The notes under the pieces were generated by a model. It saw only the letters and a program-made list of their open reading frames with translations, was not told the origin of the DNA and searched no databases. A stretch of 64,000 nucleotides of DNA from Alteracholeplasma palmae J233 (lineage in GTDB: Bacteria > Bacillota_I > Bacilli_A > Acholeplasmatales > Acholeplasmataceae): contig NC_022538.1 in the NCBI RefSeq assembly GCF_000968055.1, positions 496,001 to 560,000 on the forward strand, read 5' to 3'. Shown one piece after another: positions 53,758-62,011 of the stretch. The stretch's first letter is position 1, and every line of letters begins with the position of its first letter. A program made the position numbers and the translations under genes.

Positions 53758-55257
53758 CTATTCTGTTATTCTATACTTTTTATTATGATATTTTCTCAAA
53801 TTATACCCAATCGCTGTTAAATAAAACTCCATTTTAACATTATGAGTTAATCTTCGTCTAAATCTTCTTACTTTAAATGCTTCTTTAATCACTCCAAAGG
53901 CACCCTCAACTTGAATTGACCTTTGAACTCTTAATTCAATTCCTAATGGTGATGTAAGATTTTTAATAACCTCTTTTTGGTATGTAAGATTTTCATCATT
54001 AATCTCTTTACGCTTACCATTTGGTAATTCATATACATCATTACCTCGATTATTTCTATACAGATACTTTAAAGTATCTCCATTAGGTGTTAAATAATCA
54101 TTACCTGATTTAGTAAGGTTAAATGGAAAATATGGATCTTTCATTCTTTTTTTGTCATGCGTATCTTTAGCATACATTGCATATTTTTGATAAAGCTCCA
54201 TATCGTTTAGTTTTAAATAACGATAATTCGTTAATCCACCATATCCAGCATCCGCTACTGGATATTTTGGATAGAAGTCATAACTTTTCTTAAATCCTTC
54301 TAAAAAAGGAATCAAAGTTTTATAATCACTACGTTCTTTATAGATATCTAGATGTAGGATATATTCATTTGATACACCAATTTGTATATTATACCCTGGT
54401 TTTAATTGACTATTACGCATATGATCTTCTTTCATATGCATAAAAGTCGCGTCTATATCTGTTTTAGCATATGAGTTTCTATCATTACCCATAATCTTTA
54501 AATGTCTTTCATACTCTACAAGTTTAGCTAAATATTCTAAGATATGTTCATAATCTCTTTGTAAAGTAGTTTTTCTTTGACCTTTACCATATTTAAACTC
54601 TATTAATTCCCTATCTATCTCATTAAGTAGAAAGTCTTTGATGCTATTTAAATTATCAGTGTTATATGTTTCATGTATTGGAAAGAAGATATCTGAGTCT
54701 TCATATCTTTTATTTAAGGATTCTATCTGTTTGGTTATTTTTTTATATAACTTATCTCTAAACTTTTCAATAGAACCACGCCATGTAAAACTATATTTAT
54801 TAGCCACCGATTCTATTTTAGTACCATCTATATATAATTTATCTGTATCAATAGATTCTTTTTTTATTAAGTACTTACTTAGTTCATAAAAGATTTCATC
54901 TATTCCTTTAACTAAGTATTTATCCATAAAGGTTTTTATTGTTTGATGACTTGGCATTAATTCATCTGTAAGCCACATGATTCTAATATCATTTTTAGCA
55001 GCTTTTGCCATATCTCTTAAGGATTGAATCTTTTCCATTTGACAAAACATGATCAGTTTTAACATTTGAACCGGATTATAACCCATACGACCTCTTGGGT
55101 CTTTTGAGCTATTTAAGTATTTTTTTATCTCCAATTTTCTAAATACTTCATCAAATGTACGAACTTCACTATCAAAAGGAATTTTTATGTCTAATTGTAG
55201 TGGTAATTTTAACTGTTTTGGGTTAAAATTATGTTGTATATTTTGTTGTGTTTGCAT
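53758..55257 (-). CDS. IS1182 family DDE transposase
   Basis: A 499-residue transposase. It has an N-terminal DUF772-like region (about 35-115; MGYNPVQMLKLIMFCQMEKIQSLR, broken here only by length), then the DDE core: first Asp in LYIDGTKIES, second in VADAGYGG, and Glu in QVEGAFGVIKEAF. The frame is intact, so the element may be active. It lies convergent to the GH28 operon and divergent from the giant surface-protein gene. The start is ATG 55257. Confidence 0.92.
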   Translation of the reverse strand: MQTQQNIQHNFNPKQLKLPLQLDIKIPFDSEVRTFDEVFRKLEIKKYLNSSKDPRGRMGYNPVQMLKLIMFCQMEKIQSLRDMAKAAKNDIRIMWLTDELMPSHQTIKTFMDKYLVKGIDEIFYELSKYLIKKESIDTDKLYIDGTKIESVANKYSFTWRGSIEKFRDKLYKKITKQIESLNKRYEDSDIFFPIHETYNTDNLNSIKDFLLNEIDRELIEFKYGKGQRKTTLQRDYEHILEYLAKLVEYERHLKIMGNDRNSYAKTDIDATFMHMKEDHMRNSQLKPGYNIQIGVSNEYILHLDIYKERSDYKTLIPFLEGFKKSYDFYPKYPVADAGYGGLTNYRYLKLNDMELYQKYAMYAKDTHDKKRMKDPYFPFNLTKSGNDYLTPNGDTLKYLYRNNRGNDVYELPNGKRKEINDENLTYQKEVIKNLTSPLGIELRVQRSIQVEGAFGVIKEAFKVRRFRRRLTHNVKMEFYLTAIGYNLRKYHNKKYRITE

Positions 55258-55271
55258 ACTATAATTATACC

Positions 55272-55306
55272 AAAAAACCGCCCTAGGATTCTAGAGCGGC
55301 TTTTTT
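55272..55306. terminator. Bidirectional hairpin inside the IS end
   Basis: CCGCCCTAG (55278-55286) and CTAGAGCGG (55291-55299) pair with one mismatch around GATT. An A-run lies on one side and a T-run on the other. It sits just upstream of the transposase and would block outside transcription from reading into it, a common IS safeguard. Confidence 0.65.
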
Positions 55307-55472
55307 GTTTTATAGACTGTTACTTTTATTTCGTTACAGTCCCTTTTAATTTTATACTCATATCATATTTATCAAAATATCTAACAAAAGTAACAATTTA
55401 CTAAAATAATGCATTTTAGGACATTTTCAAAGCATTCTATTACATGTAAAGGATACACATACTAATTATATA

Positions 55473-55478
55473 TATAAT
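55473..55478 (+). promoter_or_regulatory. -10 element for the giant surface protein gene
   Basis: TATAAT lies 50 bases before ATG 55528. No good -35 is visible. The stretch 55344-55527 between IS and gene is AT-rich and shows nothing else I can support. Confidence 0.4.
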
Positions 55479-55527
55479 AAGGCTAATGTATTATAAAAAA
55501 TAAGTGTATATAGAAAAGAGGGAAATG

Positions 55528-58500
55528 ATGAATAGAAAAATAGTAAATAATACAAAAACAATGCTTTTCATTTTCATGATTATAATAATAGGGATTTCGG
55601 TACTTATTTACCCGTCATCAAGCAGAAAAAAGCAAACCGGCTATTTTGAAAATCAACTAATAGATGACTGGAATAGTCAACAGTTAAACGCAATAGTTCA
55701 AGGTATGCCACCATTAGGAAATAGAATAGAAAATCCACATATTAGATATAATAGTACTGCAAGCACTATACCTTCTTGGAGAATTGATGCTACTAATGAT
55801 GTATTCAGTGGAACCACTCAAAACGTACGAATAAGTAATTCTAGTACAACGAATAATTTTCGAAATTTACAAGGTTTTTCCTCATTTAGGCTGATTTCTG
55901 ATAATCAAAGTGGTGTCTTTAGCTCTAAATCTGTAGGAACAGTACCATCAAGTGGATCTAATGCTGCTTTTTATCTATTAGCACAAACAGCAAAACTAGT
56001 TCCTGGGAAAAAATATTACTTTAAAGCAGAATTAAGTAGCGCACTAGGAAGTAATCGAGTTGCACTAAATATTTATCCAGGAACACAAACTGCTGGGAAT
56101 GGAATATTAGCAACAACAAATGAAACAATCACAGGGGATCAGTCACAGTACTATGAACTAGAATTTGTTGCCCCACAGGAAAATGTAACACTAAGTATTA
56201 GACACATCAGAAGAAATACTGATGCAACCCTTCGTATCCATCAAGTAGGTTTTTACCTAGAAGATGACTACATATTACAAAATGACTTAAATGACTTATT
56301 TCAAACATTAGAATTAAAAAATTTAAAACTAGATACATTAACTTCGATTAATGAAAAAATTGCAAGCATTCAAAATAGACTCACCAATAATCCTAACTTA
56401 TATTCACCAGAGGTTAAAAAATATGTTGAAGATGCTTTAGTTACAGCAATCAACCAAAGAGATCAATTTGTTAATATCTATAATAAAATAGATTCAGCAT
56501 ATACAGATGATACAAAACAAAACTTAAAACCTGAAATAAACCAAGAATACTTGAATAATCTATTAAATGATATTAATCAAGTAACTAATGAAGCTTTTAA
56601 AAATGATTTCATTCAAAAGTATACAGAACTTAATAGAATATATGAACTTAGAAAAGAAGGACAATCTAGAAAAGAAGAATATGCACTAATTGCAGAAGAA
56701 AAGAAAAAACAAATAGACCTTTTAAATTATTTAACAGATGAAGAAAAACAAAACTATAAAGATAGAATTACAGATGAACTAGATAAATTTAACAAATCTA
56801 TAGATGAGTCTAAACAAATGTCAGATTATGATACGATTGAAAATGAATTTAATACAAATGTCGGTAATATAGTTAGCAAAGCATCTGACATAGAGAAAGT
56901 TAGGGCTAAAGCAGAAAGTTTAAGTCAAATGATAAGACAACTTGAAAATCTTAGCAATGATGAGAAAGCTGATCATCTTGAGCAAATAAGAATAACTAGA
57001 AATCAGGCAATAGGTAATATTAAAAATGCGGAAAATGCAAATCAAATTACAGAAGCCTTTCAAAATGGAATTACAAAGTTAGAAGATGTATTCTTAAAGG
57101 CAAACCAAATTAGTGCTAAAAATGAGCTAGAAGTATTAGCCTCTAAAGAAACTATTAAAATAGAAAATCTAAAATCAATAGATGAAGATAAAATAAAAAC
57201 TTACCTAAAAGATATTAAGGATAAACTTGAAGATGCTATAACATCAATAAGTGAGGCAAATACTAAAGAAGAAGTGCTTAACTTTAAAGAAACAGCTAAA
57301 CCAAAAATTATACTTATTACTTTAAATGCAACCAAAGAAAATGCTAAATTTGAATTAGAAGAATATGCCAAAGATAAAACTACTGAACCTTTTTCTACAG
57401 AATTAAGTAAAATTATTTCAGATTATCAAACTGAAATAGATAAAATAACAGACATTGATGATGTAGAAGATAAAGTTAATGAAGCGAAAAAAGCAATTGA
57501 TCTACAAGTAGAAAAAGAAAAAAGTGTTAACGATTTAGAAAAAATTATCCTTGAGATAAAGACAAAAATAGATCAAGAAGGTAATTTCAGTCACTTAACA
57601 CAAGAAGAAAAAGATGATTATAAAGCATCACTTGATGCGCTTTTAGAAGAAAGAAAAAAGGATATATATAGTAAAACTACTATAGATGATGTAAAGACTG
57701 AAAAAGAACTGATAGAAAAAGAATTACAAGAAATTTTATTAAATGTCGGAAAGCAAAATGCTAAAAAGAATTTAGAAAAAATTAAAAATTCTCATGAAAA
57801 TCTAATAACTGACCTAAAACTATCTCCTGAAAGAACTGCTGATTATGAAGGTTTACTTAGTGATGCAGTGACAAACGCAGAAACTGCGATTAATAGAAGA
57901 ACAAATCAAGATACAGTAGACTATGAAGAAGAAAATGGAATAAAAAATTTAAATAAAATATTACTTGATGCACAAAAAGAAAGTTATTCAAAAAAACTAG
58001 ATGAAGCATTAGCTCTACATCTTGGAGAATTAGAGGGACTAACAAATCTAGGAGAAACAAAAGCAGAATTTGAGGCTGCTTTAAGAAAAGTAGTTACTGA
58101 TGCTAAAGAAGAAATTAACAATCAAGATACTTTAGAAGATGTAATAACAATATATGATAAAGCAATAAGAGATTTATTAAGAGAATATAGATCAGCTGAA
58201 CAACAAAACTCAGGAGAATATAGTAATGCTAAAACAAGTTATCAATCAGACTTAGCAGCAAAAGCTCAAGCTATGAAAGACATTATAAATTCCATGAACT
58301 ACTTAGGAGATAAAAAAGCAGGGTATACACCAAAAATTGACCAAATAGTTACGGATGGAAATGCTGCTATGGATGCTTTAGAAGGAGAAGATAAAGCTCT
58401 ACTAAGACAGGAATATAACAATGCTGTTCAAAAATTAGAAGAACAATTACTAGATGCCAGAATAGAAAATGAAAAAGGAAGATCAATAGAAAGTATTACA

Positions 58501-60696
58501 AATAGATATGCCCAAGCGATAAATGTCTTAAAGACAGTCTCACCTTTAACAGAAAAACAGGAAGCAGAACACAAGGCGACATTAGATAAGGCTTTATCAG
58601 ATGGGATTTCTGCGATTGGAGAACTTAAGAGTCTTGCAGAGATTGCAGCTAAAAGAGAAGAAATTATCACAGAAATAGATAAAGTATATCCAAGAGCACA
58701 TAGAGATAAATCATATAATGAAGTTATGAATACCTATAACTACGTTAATGATCAGATTGACAATGTTTTAACTCATTTAAGTGATGACCGTAAAAATGCA
58801 CTGAAACAAGAAACATTAGTTATTATTACTAATTTAAAAGAGGATATAGATGCAGAACCAACAATTGAAGCTGCTCATCAATTGGCACTTTCAAAAATAA
58901 ATGAGTTAAATAAAATTTTATTAGATGGTAAACTTGAAAATCAAAATGAAATACAAATAAAAAAAGATGAGTTAATAGCTGCCTTAAACAAAAAAGCTAG
59001 TGATGCTATTGCCCAAATAGAAGGTTATGATAGTCTAACTCCGGGTGAAAAGAAACGTTTCATTGAAGAAGAAATAGAAAGAATAAAACTATCTGGTATT
59101 AAACAAATAGAAAATGCTGCTACATATGAAGAAGCAATTCAAATACATGATGAAAAAGTCAAACAAATTGATGAAGTCTTATTAAACGCTAAAAGAGAAA
59201 ATGCTTATGGAGAAATTGAAGAACATGTACTAGATTTATTAGATGGAGGTTCTATAAGTCAAGAAGTTGCTAGAATAGTAGTAGAAAACTTCTATGAAAT
59301 ATCACAAGAAACGGACTATGTTAAAATTGATGAAATAGTTGAAAAAACAAAAAAACTACTTACAGAAACAATATTATCAGAAATTTTAGAGACTCAAAAG
59401 TATGTTAAAGAACAACTTGAAAGCTATGCTAAAGATCCTAACTTAGATGCGATTAAAGATATTATTGAACAAAAGATGAATGAAGTAGATCAACATAATT
59501 ATAATAGTCCATCTGAGGTCAATGGAATTATAGAAGAAGGAAAAAAACTAATTGATGAACATTTCAAGAGTCTAGTAGATGAAGTTAAAGATAAGGTAAG
59601 AAAAGAACTTGAAGAAGTCGCATATAAGCCAATTAGTCCTGAAAATAAAGAAATTATTGAAGAACAAGCTAATAAAGTAGATATTGATAATTATGATAAA
59701 CCTGATATCATAGAAGAAATCATCAATGAAGGAAAAGATAAAATTAATAACCAAAACAAAGAAGAGTTAGAAAAAGCAAAAGAGGATGTTAAAAAAGAAC
59801 TTGAAGAACATGCTTCAAAACCTATTACAGAAGAAGAAAAAGAAATTATCGAAGAACATGTTAATAAAATTGATGATAAAAATTACTCTGATAAAGAATC
59901 AGTAGACAAGATTATCCAAGATGGAAAAGAAGCTTTAGATAAACAAAAAGCAATCGATGCAGTAAAAAAAGTGTATGAAGAAAAAAAGAATACAGGATTT
60001 TATAAGGGTGAGGACTTAAAAGCAATTGAAGATATATACTATAAAGCAGTCGAAGATATCACTAAAGCAACTGATAATATAAGAGCCATTAGACAAGAAG
60101 CAATTAATAATTTAAACAATATTAAAGTAAAAGAAGTCACAACAGGAGACTTTAGTTATGGTAATGGAAATATAGAATATAAAGATGGAAGTCCAAAAGT
60201 AATTACATCTATTATGAATCAAGAAGGTATGCTTGCTGGAACTCAAATAAAAATTGAAGTAGGCAATTTAACAAAAGATAAAATAAAAGAATTAGAAAAC
60301 TTGATTAAAAGTAATAACTTAGACTTATTATCTAATAAAAAAATTATTGCTAAATATAATATTTCTCTTATGACTCAAGACGGTATTATCATAACCGAAT
60401 TTGAAGGAAGATATGAAGTTAGAATTCTTTTAACAAAAGATATGAGAAATATTGAAAAACCAATAGTGTTTCACCAAGGAACAGAATTAAAAATATTAAA
60501 TACTAAATTAGAAAGTGGATGGCTAATTTTTGAAACAGAACACTTTAGCGAATTCTATTTAATGGAAGAATCTAAAACGAATATGTTAGATAATTTATTA
60601 GATTATATTATTATTCTATTATCTGTAACAATATTGATTGAAATACTGATTATACTTATTAAAAAAAGAAGAAAATACATAAGAAATATTCAATGA
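55528..60696 (+). CDS. Giant membrane-anchored helical-repeat surface protein, 1722 aa
   Basis: It has an N-terminal TM/signal helix (about 10-31, no lipobox), then a beta-rich carbohydrate-binding-like region (about 85-245; PGKKYYFKAEL, YYELEFVAPQENVTLSI). About 1250 residues of charged helical repeats follow, marked by a recurring LLxAxxEN phrase (periods of about 75-90 residues). Three 64-residue tandem repeats lie near residues 1290-1475, then a beta-rich module (about 1530-1680) and a C-terminal TM helix with a basic tail. The layout resembles Ebh- or DUF1542-like adhesins, but I cannot name the family. ATG 55528 is chosen with AGAGGG upstream; a GTG at 55504 is less likely. It is flanked by an IS and an IS remnant. 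Confidence 0.85.
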   Translation: MNRKIVNNTKTMLFIFMIIIIGISVLIYPSSSRKKQTGYFENQLIDDWNSQQLNAIVQGMPPLGNRIENPHIRYNSTASTIPSWRIDATNDVFSGTTQNVRISNSSTTNNFRNLQGFSSFRLISDNQSGVFSSKSVGTVPSSGSNAAFYLLAQTAKLVPGKKYYFKAELSSALGSNRVALNIYPGTQTAGNGILATTNETITGDQSQYYELEFVAPQENVTLSIRHIRRNTDATLRIHQVGFYLEDDYILQNDLNDLFQTLELKNLKLDTLTSINEKIASIQNRLTNNPNLYSPEVKKYVEDALVTAINQRDQFVNIYNKIDSAYTDDTKQNLKPEINQEYLNNLLNDINQVTNEAFKNDFIQKYTELNRIYELRKEGQSRKEEYALIAEEKKKQIDLLNYLTDEEKQNYKDRITDELDKFNKSIDESKQMSDYDTIENEFNTNVGNIVSKASDIEKVRAKAESLSQMIRQLENLSNDEKADHLEQIRITRNQAIGNIKNAENANQITEAFQNGITKLEDVFLKANQISAKNELEVLASKETIKIENLKSIDEDKIKTYLKDIKDKLEDAITSISEANTKEEVLNFKETAKPKIILITLNATKENAKFELEEYAKDKTTEPFSTELSKIISDYQTEIDKITDIDDVEDKVNEAKKAIDLQVEKEKSVNDLEKIILEIKTKIDQEGNFSHLTQEEKDDYKASLDALLEERKKDIYSKTTIDDVKTEKELIEKELQEILLNVGKQNAKKNLEKIKNSHENLITDLKLSPERTADYEGLLSDAVTNAETAINRRTNQDTVDYEEENGIKNLNKILLDAQKESYSKKLDEALALHLGELEGLTNLGETKAEFEAALRKVVTDAKEEINNQDTLEDVITIYDKAIRDLLREYRSAEQQNSGEYSNAKTSYQSDLAAKAQAMKDIINSMNYLGDKKAGYTPKIDQIVTDGNAAMDALEGEDKALLRQEYNNAVQKLEEQLLDARIENEKGRSIESITNRYAQAINVLKTVSPLTEKQEAEHKATLDKALSDGISAIGELKSLAEIAAKREEIITEIDKVYPRAHRDKSYNEVMNTYNYVNDQIDNVLTHLSDDRKNALKQETLVIITNLKEDIDAEPTIEAAHQLALSKINELNKILLDGKLENQNEIQIKKDELIAALNKKASDAIAQIEGYDSLTPGEKKRFIEEEIERIKLSGIKQIENAATYEEAIQIHDEKVKQIDEVLLNAKRENAYGEIEEHVLDLLDGGSISQEVARIVVENFYEISQETDYVKIDEIVEKTKKLLTETILSEILETQKYVKEQLESYAKDPNLDAIKDIIEQKMNEVDQHNYNSPSEVNGIIEEGKKLIDEHFKSLVDEVKDKVRKELEEVAYKPISPENKEIIEEQANKVDIDNYDKPDIIEEIINEGKDKINNQNKEELEKAKEDVKKELEEHASKPITEEEKEIIEEHVNKIDDKNYSDKESVDKIIQDGKEALDKQKAIDAVKKVYEEKKNTGFYKGEDLKAIEDIYYKAVEDITKATDNIRAIRQEAINNLNNIKVKEVTTGDFSYGNGNIEYKDGSPKVITSIMNQEGMLAGTQIKIEVGNLTKDKIKELENLIKSNNLDLLSNKKIIAKYNISLMTQDGIIITEFEGRYEVRILLTKDMRNIEKPIVFHQGTELKILNTKLESGWLIFETEHFSEFYLMEESKTNMLDNLLDYIIILLSVTILIEILIILIKKRRKYIRNIQ
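59403..59960 (+). repeat. Three tandem ~192-bp repeats inside the giant gene
   Basis: Repeat starts are at 59403, 59595 and 59787, a period of 192 bases (64 residues). The shared protein pattern is V-K-x-E-L-E-E-x-A...EIIEExxNKVD...NY...IIxEGKxxID. The last unit is slightly truncated. The copies differ at many codon positions, so the array is not very recent. Confidence 0.8.
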
Positions 60697-60702
60697 GACA
60701 GT

Positions 60703-60848
60703 ACTGACTATAAAACAAAAAGCCGCTCTAGAATCCAAGAGCGGTTTTTATGCATAATTATAGTATGACAAGTACACAAAGTATACATAGATATTATGAT
60801 CCGGAATAGTTAAGATTATAATTAGAGACCCAAAATCCTTATGATTAG
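60703..60848 (+). pseudogene. Decayed inverted remnant of the IS1182-like element (5' end and transposase start)
   Basis: Bases 60703-60764 match the reverse complement of 55258-55320 with few changes, including the hairpin and the TATAATTATAGTATG run into the start codon. From ATG 60765 the translation MTSTQSIHRYYDPE parallels the intact transposase start (MQTQQNIQHNFNPK). A TAG at 60807 replaces CAG, then L-R-L matches L-K-L, a 6-base deletion follows, and similarity continues to about 60845 through further stops. It is a dead copy in opposite orientation to the intact element. Confidence 0.82.
60723..60750 (+). terminator. Terminator after the giant gene, supplied by the IS remnant
   Basis: CCGCTCT (60723-60729) pairs with AGAGCGG (60738-60744), followed by TTTTT. 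It is the remnant of the hairpin at the intact IS end, now 27 bases after the stop codon of the giant gene. Confidence 0.75.
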
Positions 60849-61073
60849 AAAAAATAAGTAATAAACGATTTTGGGAATATAAAGACAATGCTTAGAAAAT
60901 ATTTTCTAAAGTTATCAATTAAATTTCATATTATTTTTTAGGATACTTAATACATGTAAAACTTTTTCTAAATCTATCATGAACTTATTACCAGTATTGC
61001 AGATAATGGATAAGCATTCTTGATTTAGATTCATAGTAGTCTTCAAATAGATATATTATAGTATAAATAAAAA

Positions 61074-61089
61074 ATTACCGATAGGTAAT
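61074..61089 (+). promoter_or_regulatory. Operator-like palindrome 1 upstream of nagB
   Basis: ATTACC-GATA-GGTAAT is a perfect 16-base palindrome followed by ATTTT. A near-identical copy begins 59 bases downstream. The form is typical of a dimeric repressor site; no regulator gene is in the window. Confidence 0.5.
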
Positions 61090-61132
61090 ATTTTCCATAA
61101 AAGAGCGTTATTCTATTTAGAAATACACTAAA

Positions 61133-61148
61133 ATTACTGCTCGGTAAT
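61133..61148 (+). promoter_or_regulatory. Operator-like palindrome 2 upstream of nagB
   Basis: ATTACT-GCTC-GGTAAT, one change from a perfect palindrome, followed by the same ATTTT as site 1. The two sites share arm sequence but not loop sequence, as expected for operators under selection. Confidence 0.5.
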
Positions 61149-61231
61149 ATTTTAATTAGAAAATATTATAGTTGAATTAAGTTTTTTTCGTAATTTTTCT
61201 ATATAGAGTATAAAAAAATATAGATAAATGG

Positions 61232-61237
61232 TATAAT
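61232..61237 (+). promoter_or_regulatory. -10 element of nagB-glmM-glmU
   Basis: TATAAT, with no recognisable -35, so an activator or an unusual promoter is possible. Transcription would begin near 61244. Confidence 0.5.
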
Positions 61238-61251
61238 ATTTCTTGTCTAAC

Positions 61252-61265
61252 ACGCATGAATGCGT
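61252..61265 (+). promoter_or_regulatory. Perfect 14-base palindrome at the nagB transcription start
   Basis: ACGCAT-GA-ATGCGT lies just after the predicted start and 24 bases before the ATG. It could be an operator or a 5' hairpin in the mRNA. It is more GC-rich than its surroundings. Confidence 0.45.
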
Positions 61266-61288
61266 TTAAATCAAAATAGAGGGAAAAA

Positions 61289-62002
61289 ATGAAAATCAAA
61301 ATATTTCAAAATGATGAACAGTTATATAATGAAATTAAAAATCATATTATATCTGAAATCAGGGAGTTACCCAGTTTTAATTTAGGGCTGGCAACAGGAT
61401 CAACACCAGAAAAACTCTATCTCAAACTCATAGAAGCTTATACAAGCAAGGAATTTGATCCATCAAGTATTAAAACTTTTAATCTAGATGAATATATAGG
61501 ACTAGAAGAAAGTCATGAAGCAAGTTATCATTACTACATGCAAACTAAATTATTCCAACATATTCCATTTAAAGGATCACATGTACCAAAATCTACTGGA
61601 AATCCAGAAGAAAATGTTAAAGAGTATAACAAATTATTAGAAGAAAATCCTATAGATTTACAAATACTAGGAATAGGATCTAATGGACATATCGCATTTA
61701 ATGAACCTAATACATCATTTTTAGAAACAGTTCATATCGCTACTTTAACAGAAAAAACAATTATCGATAACTCACGGTTTTTTAATTCCATTGAAGAAGT
61801 GCCTAAAACTGCAATCACAATGGGGTTAAAAAATATTATGAATGCTAAAAAAATTATCCTAATCGCAACAGGATTAAATAAAGCAGATGCTATTTTCAAA
61901 ACAGTAAAAGGCGAAGTAACAGAAAAAGTACCAGCAAGTATCTTGCAACAACACCCTAATGTTACTATCTATCTTGATAGTGAGGCAGCATCTAAATTAT
62001 AG
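61289..62002 (+). CDS. nagB: Glucosamine-6-phosphate deaminase NagB
   Basis: A 237-residue enzyme that interconverts glucosamine-6-phosphate and fructose-6-phosphate plus ammonia. Motifs are LATGSTPEKLY, FNLDEYIG, GIGSNGHIAFNEP and a C-terminal ILIATGLNKADAI. The length is that of the short Gram-positive NagB. GAGGG precedes ATG 61289. It lies nine bases before glmM, so it may supply (or drain) the glucosamine-6-phosphate used by GlmM. Confidence 0.96.
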   Translation: MKIKIFQNDEQLYNEIKNHIISEIRELPSFNLGLATGSTPEKLYLKLIEAYTSKEFDPSSIKTFNLDEYIGLEESHEASYHYYMQTKLFQHIPFKGSHVPKSTGNPEENVKEYNKLLEENPIDLQILGIGSNGHIAFNEPNTSFLETVHIATLTEKTIIDNSRFFNSIEEVPKTAITMGLKNIMNAKKIILIATGLNKADAIFKTVKGEVTEKVPASILQQHPNVTIYLDSEAASKL

Positions 62003-62011
62003 GGAGAACAT

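Larger units (their letters stand above)
53715..55343 (-). mobile_element. IS1182-like insertion sequence
   Basis: This approximate extent covers one intact transposase gene and its flanks. The upstream (right, high-coordinate) end holds a bidirectional hairpin and the GTTACAGTCCC segment. A decayed copy of that same end occurs at 60703-60848 in the opposite orientation, which marks the segment as part of the element. The left boundary is not defined: I could not find a convincing matching terminal repeat, so the outer limits may be off by tens of bases. Confidence 0.7.
60849..61288 (+). other. AT-rich intergenic region before nagB
   Basis: About 440 bases without a supported gene. The first part shows only vague resemblance to further transposase sequence. 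A TACATGTAAA word at about 60952-60961 also occurs at 55441-55450 before the giant gene. The second half contains the palindromes and -10 element listed separately. Confidence 0.5.

Noticed and set aside
55441-60961. TACATGTAAA on both sides of the giant gene as a target-site duplication
   Set aside because: It is a short palindrome-like word in AT-rich DNA, not at the element borders, and the flanking bases differ.
60865-61060. Further transposase remnant beyond 60848
   Set aside because: Only short, scattered resemblance to the intact gene is visible, which is not above chance in such AT-rich sequence.
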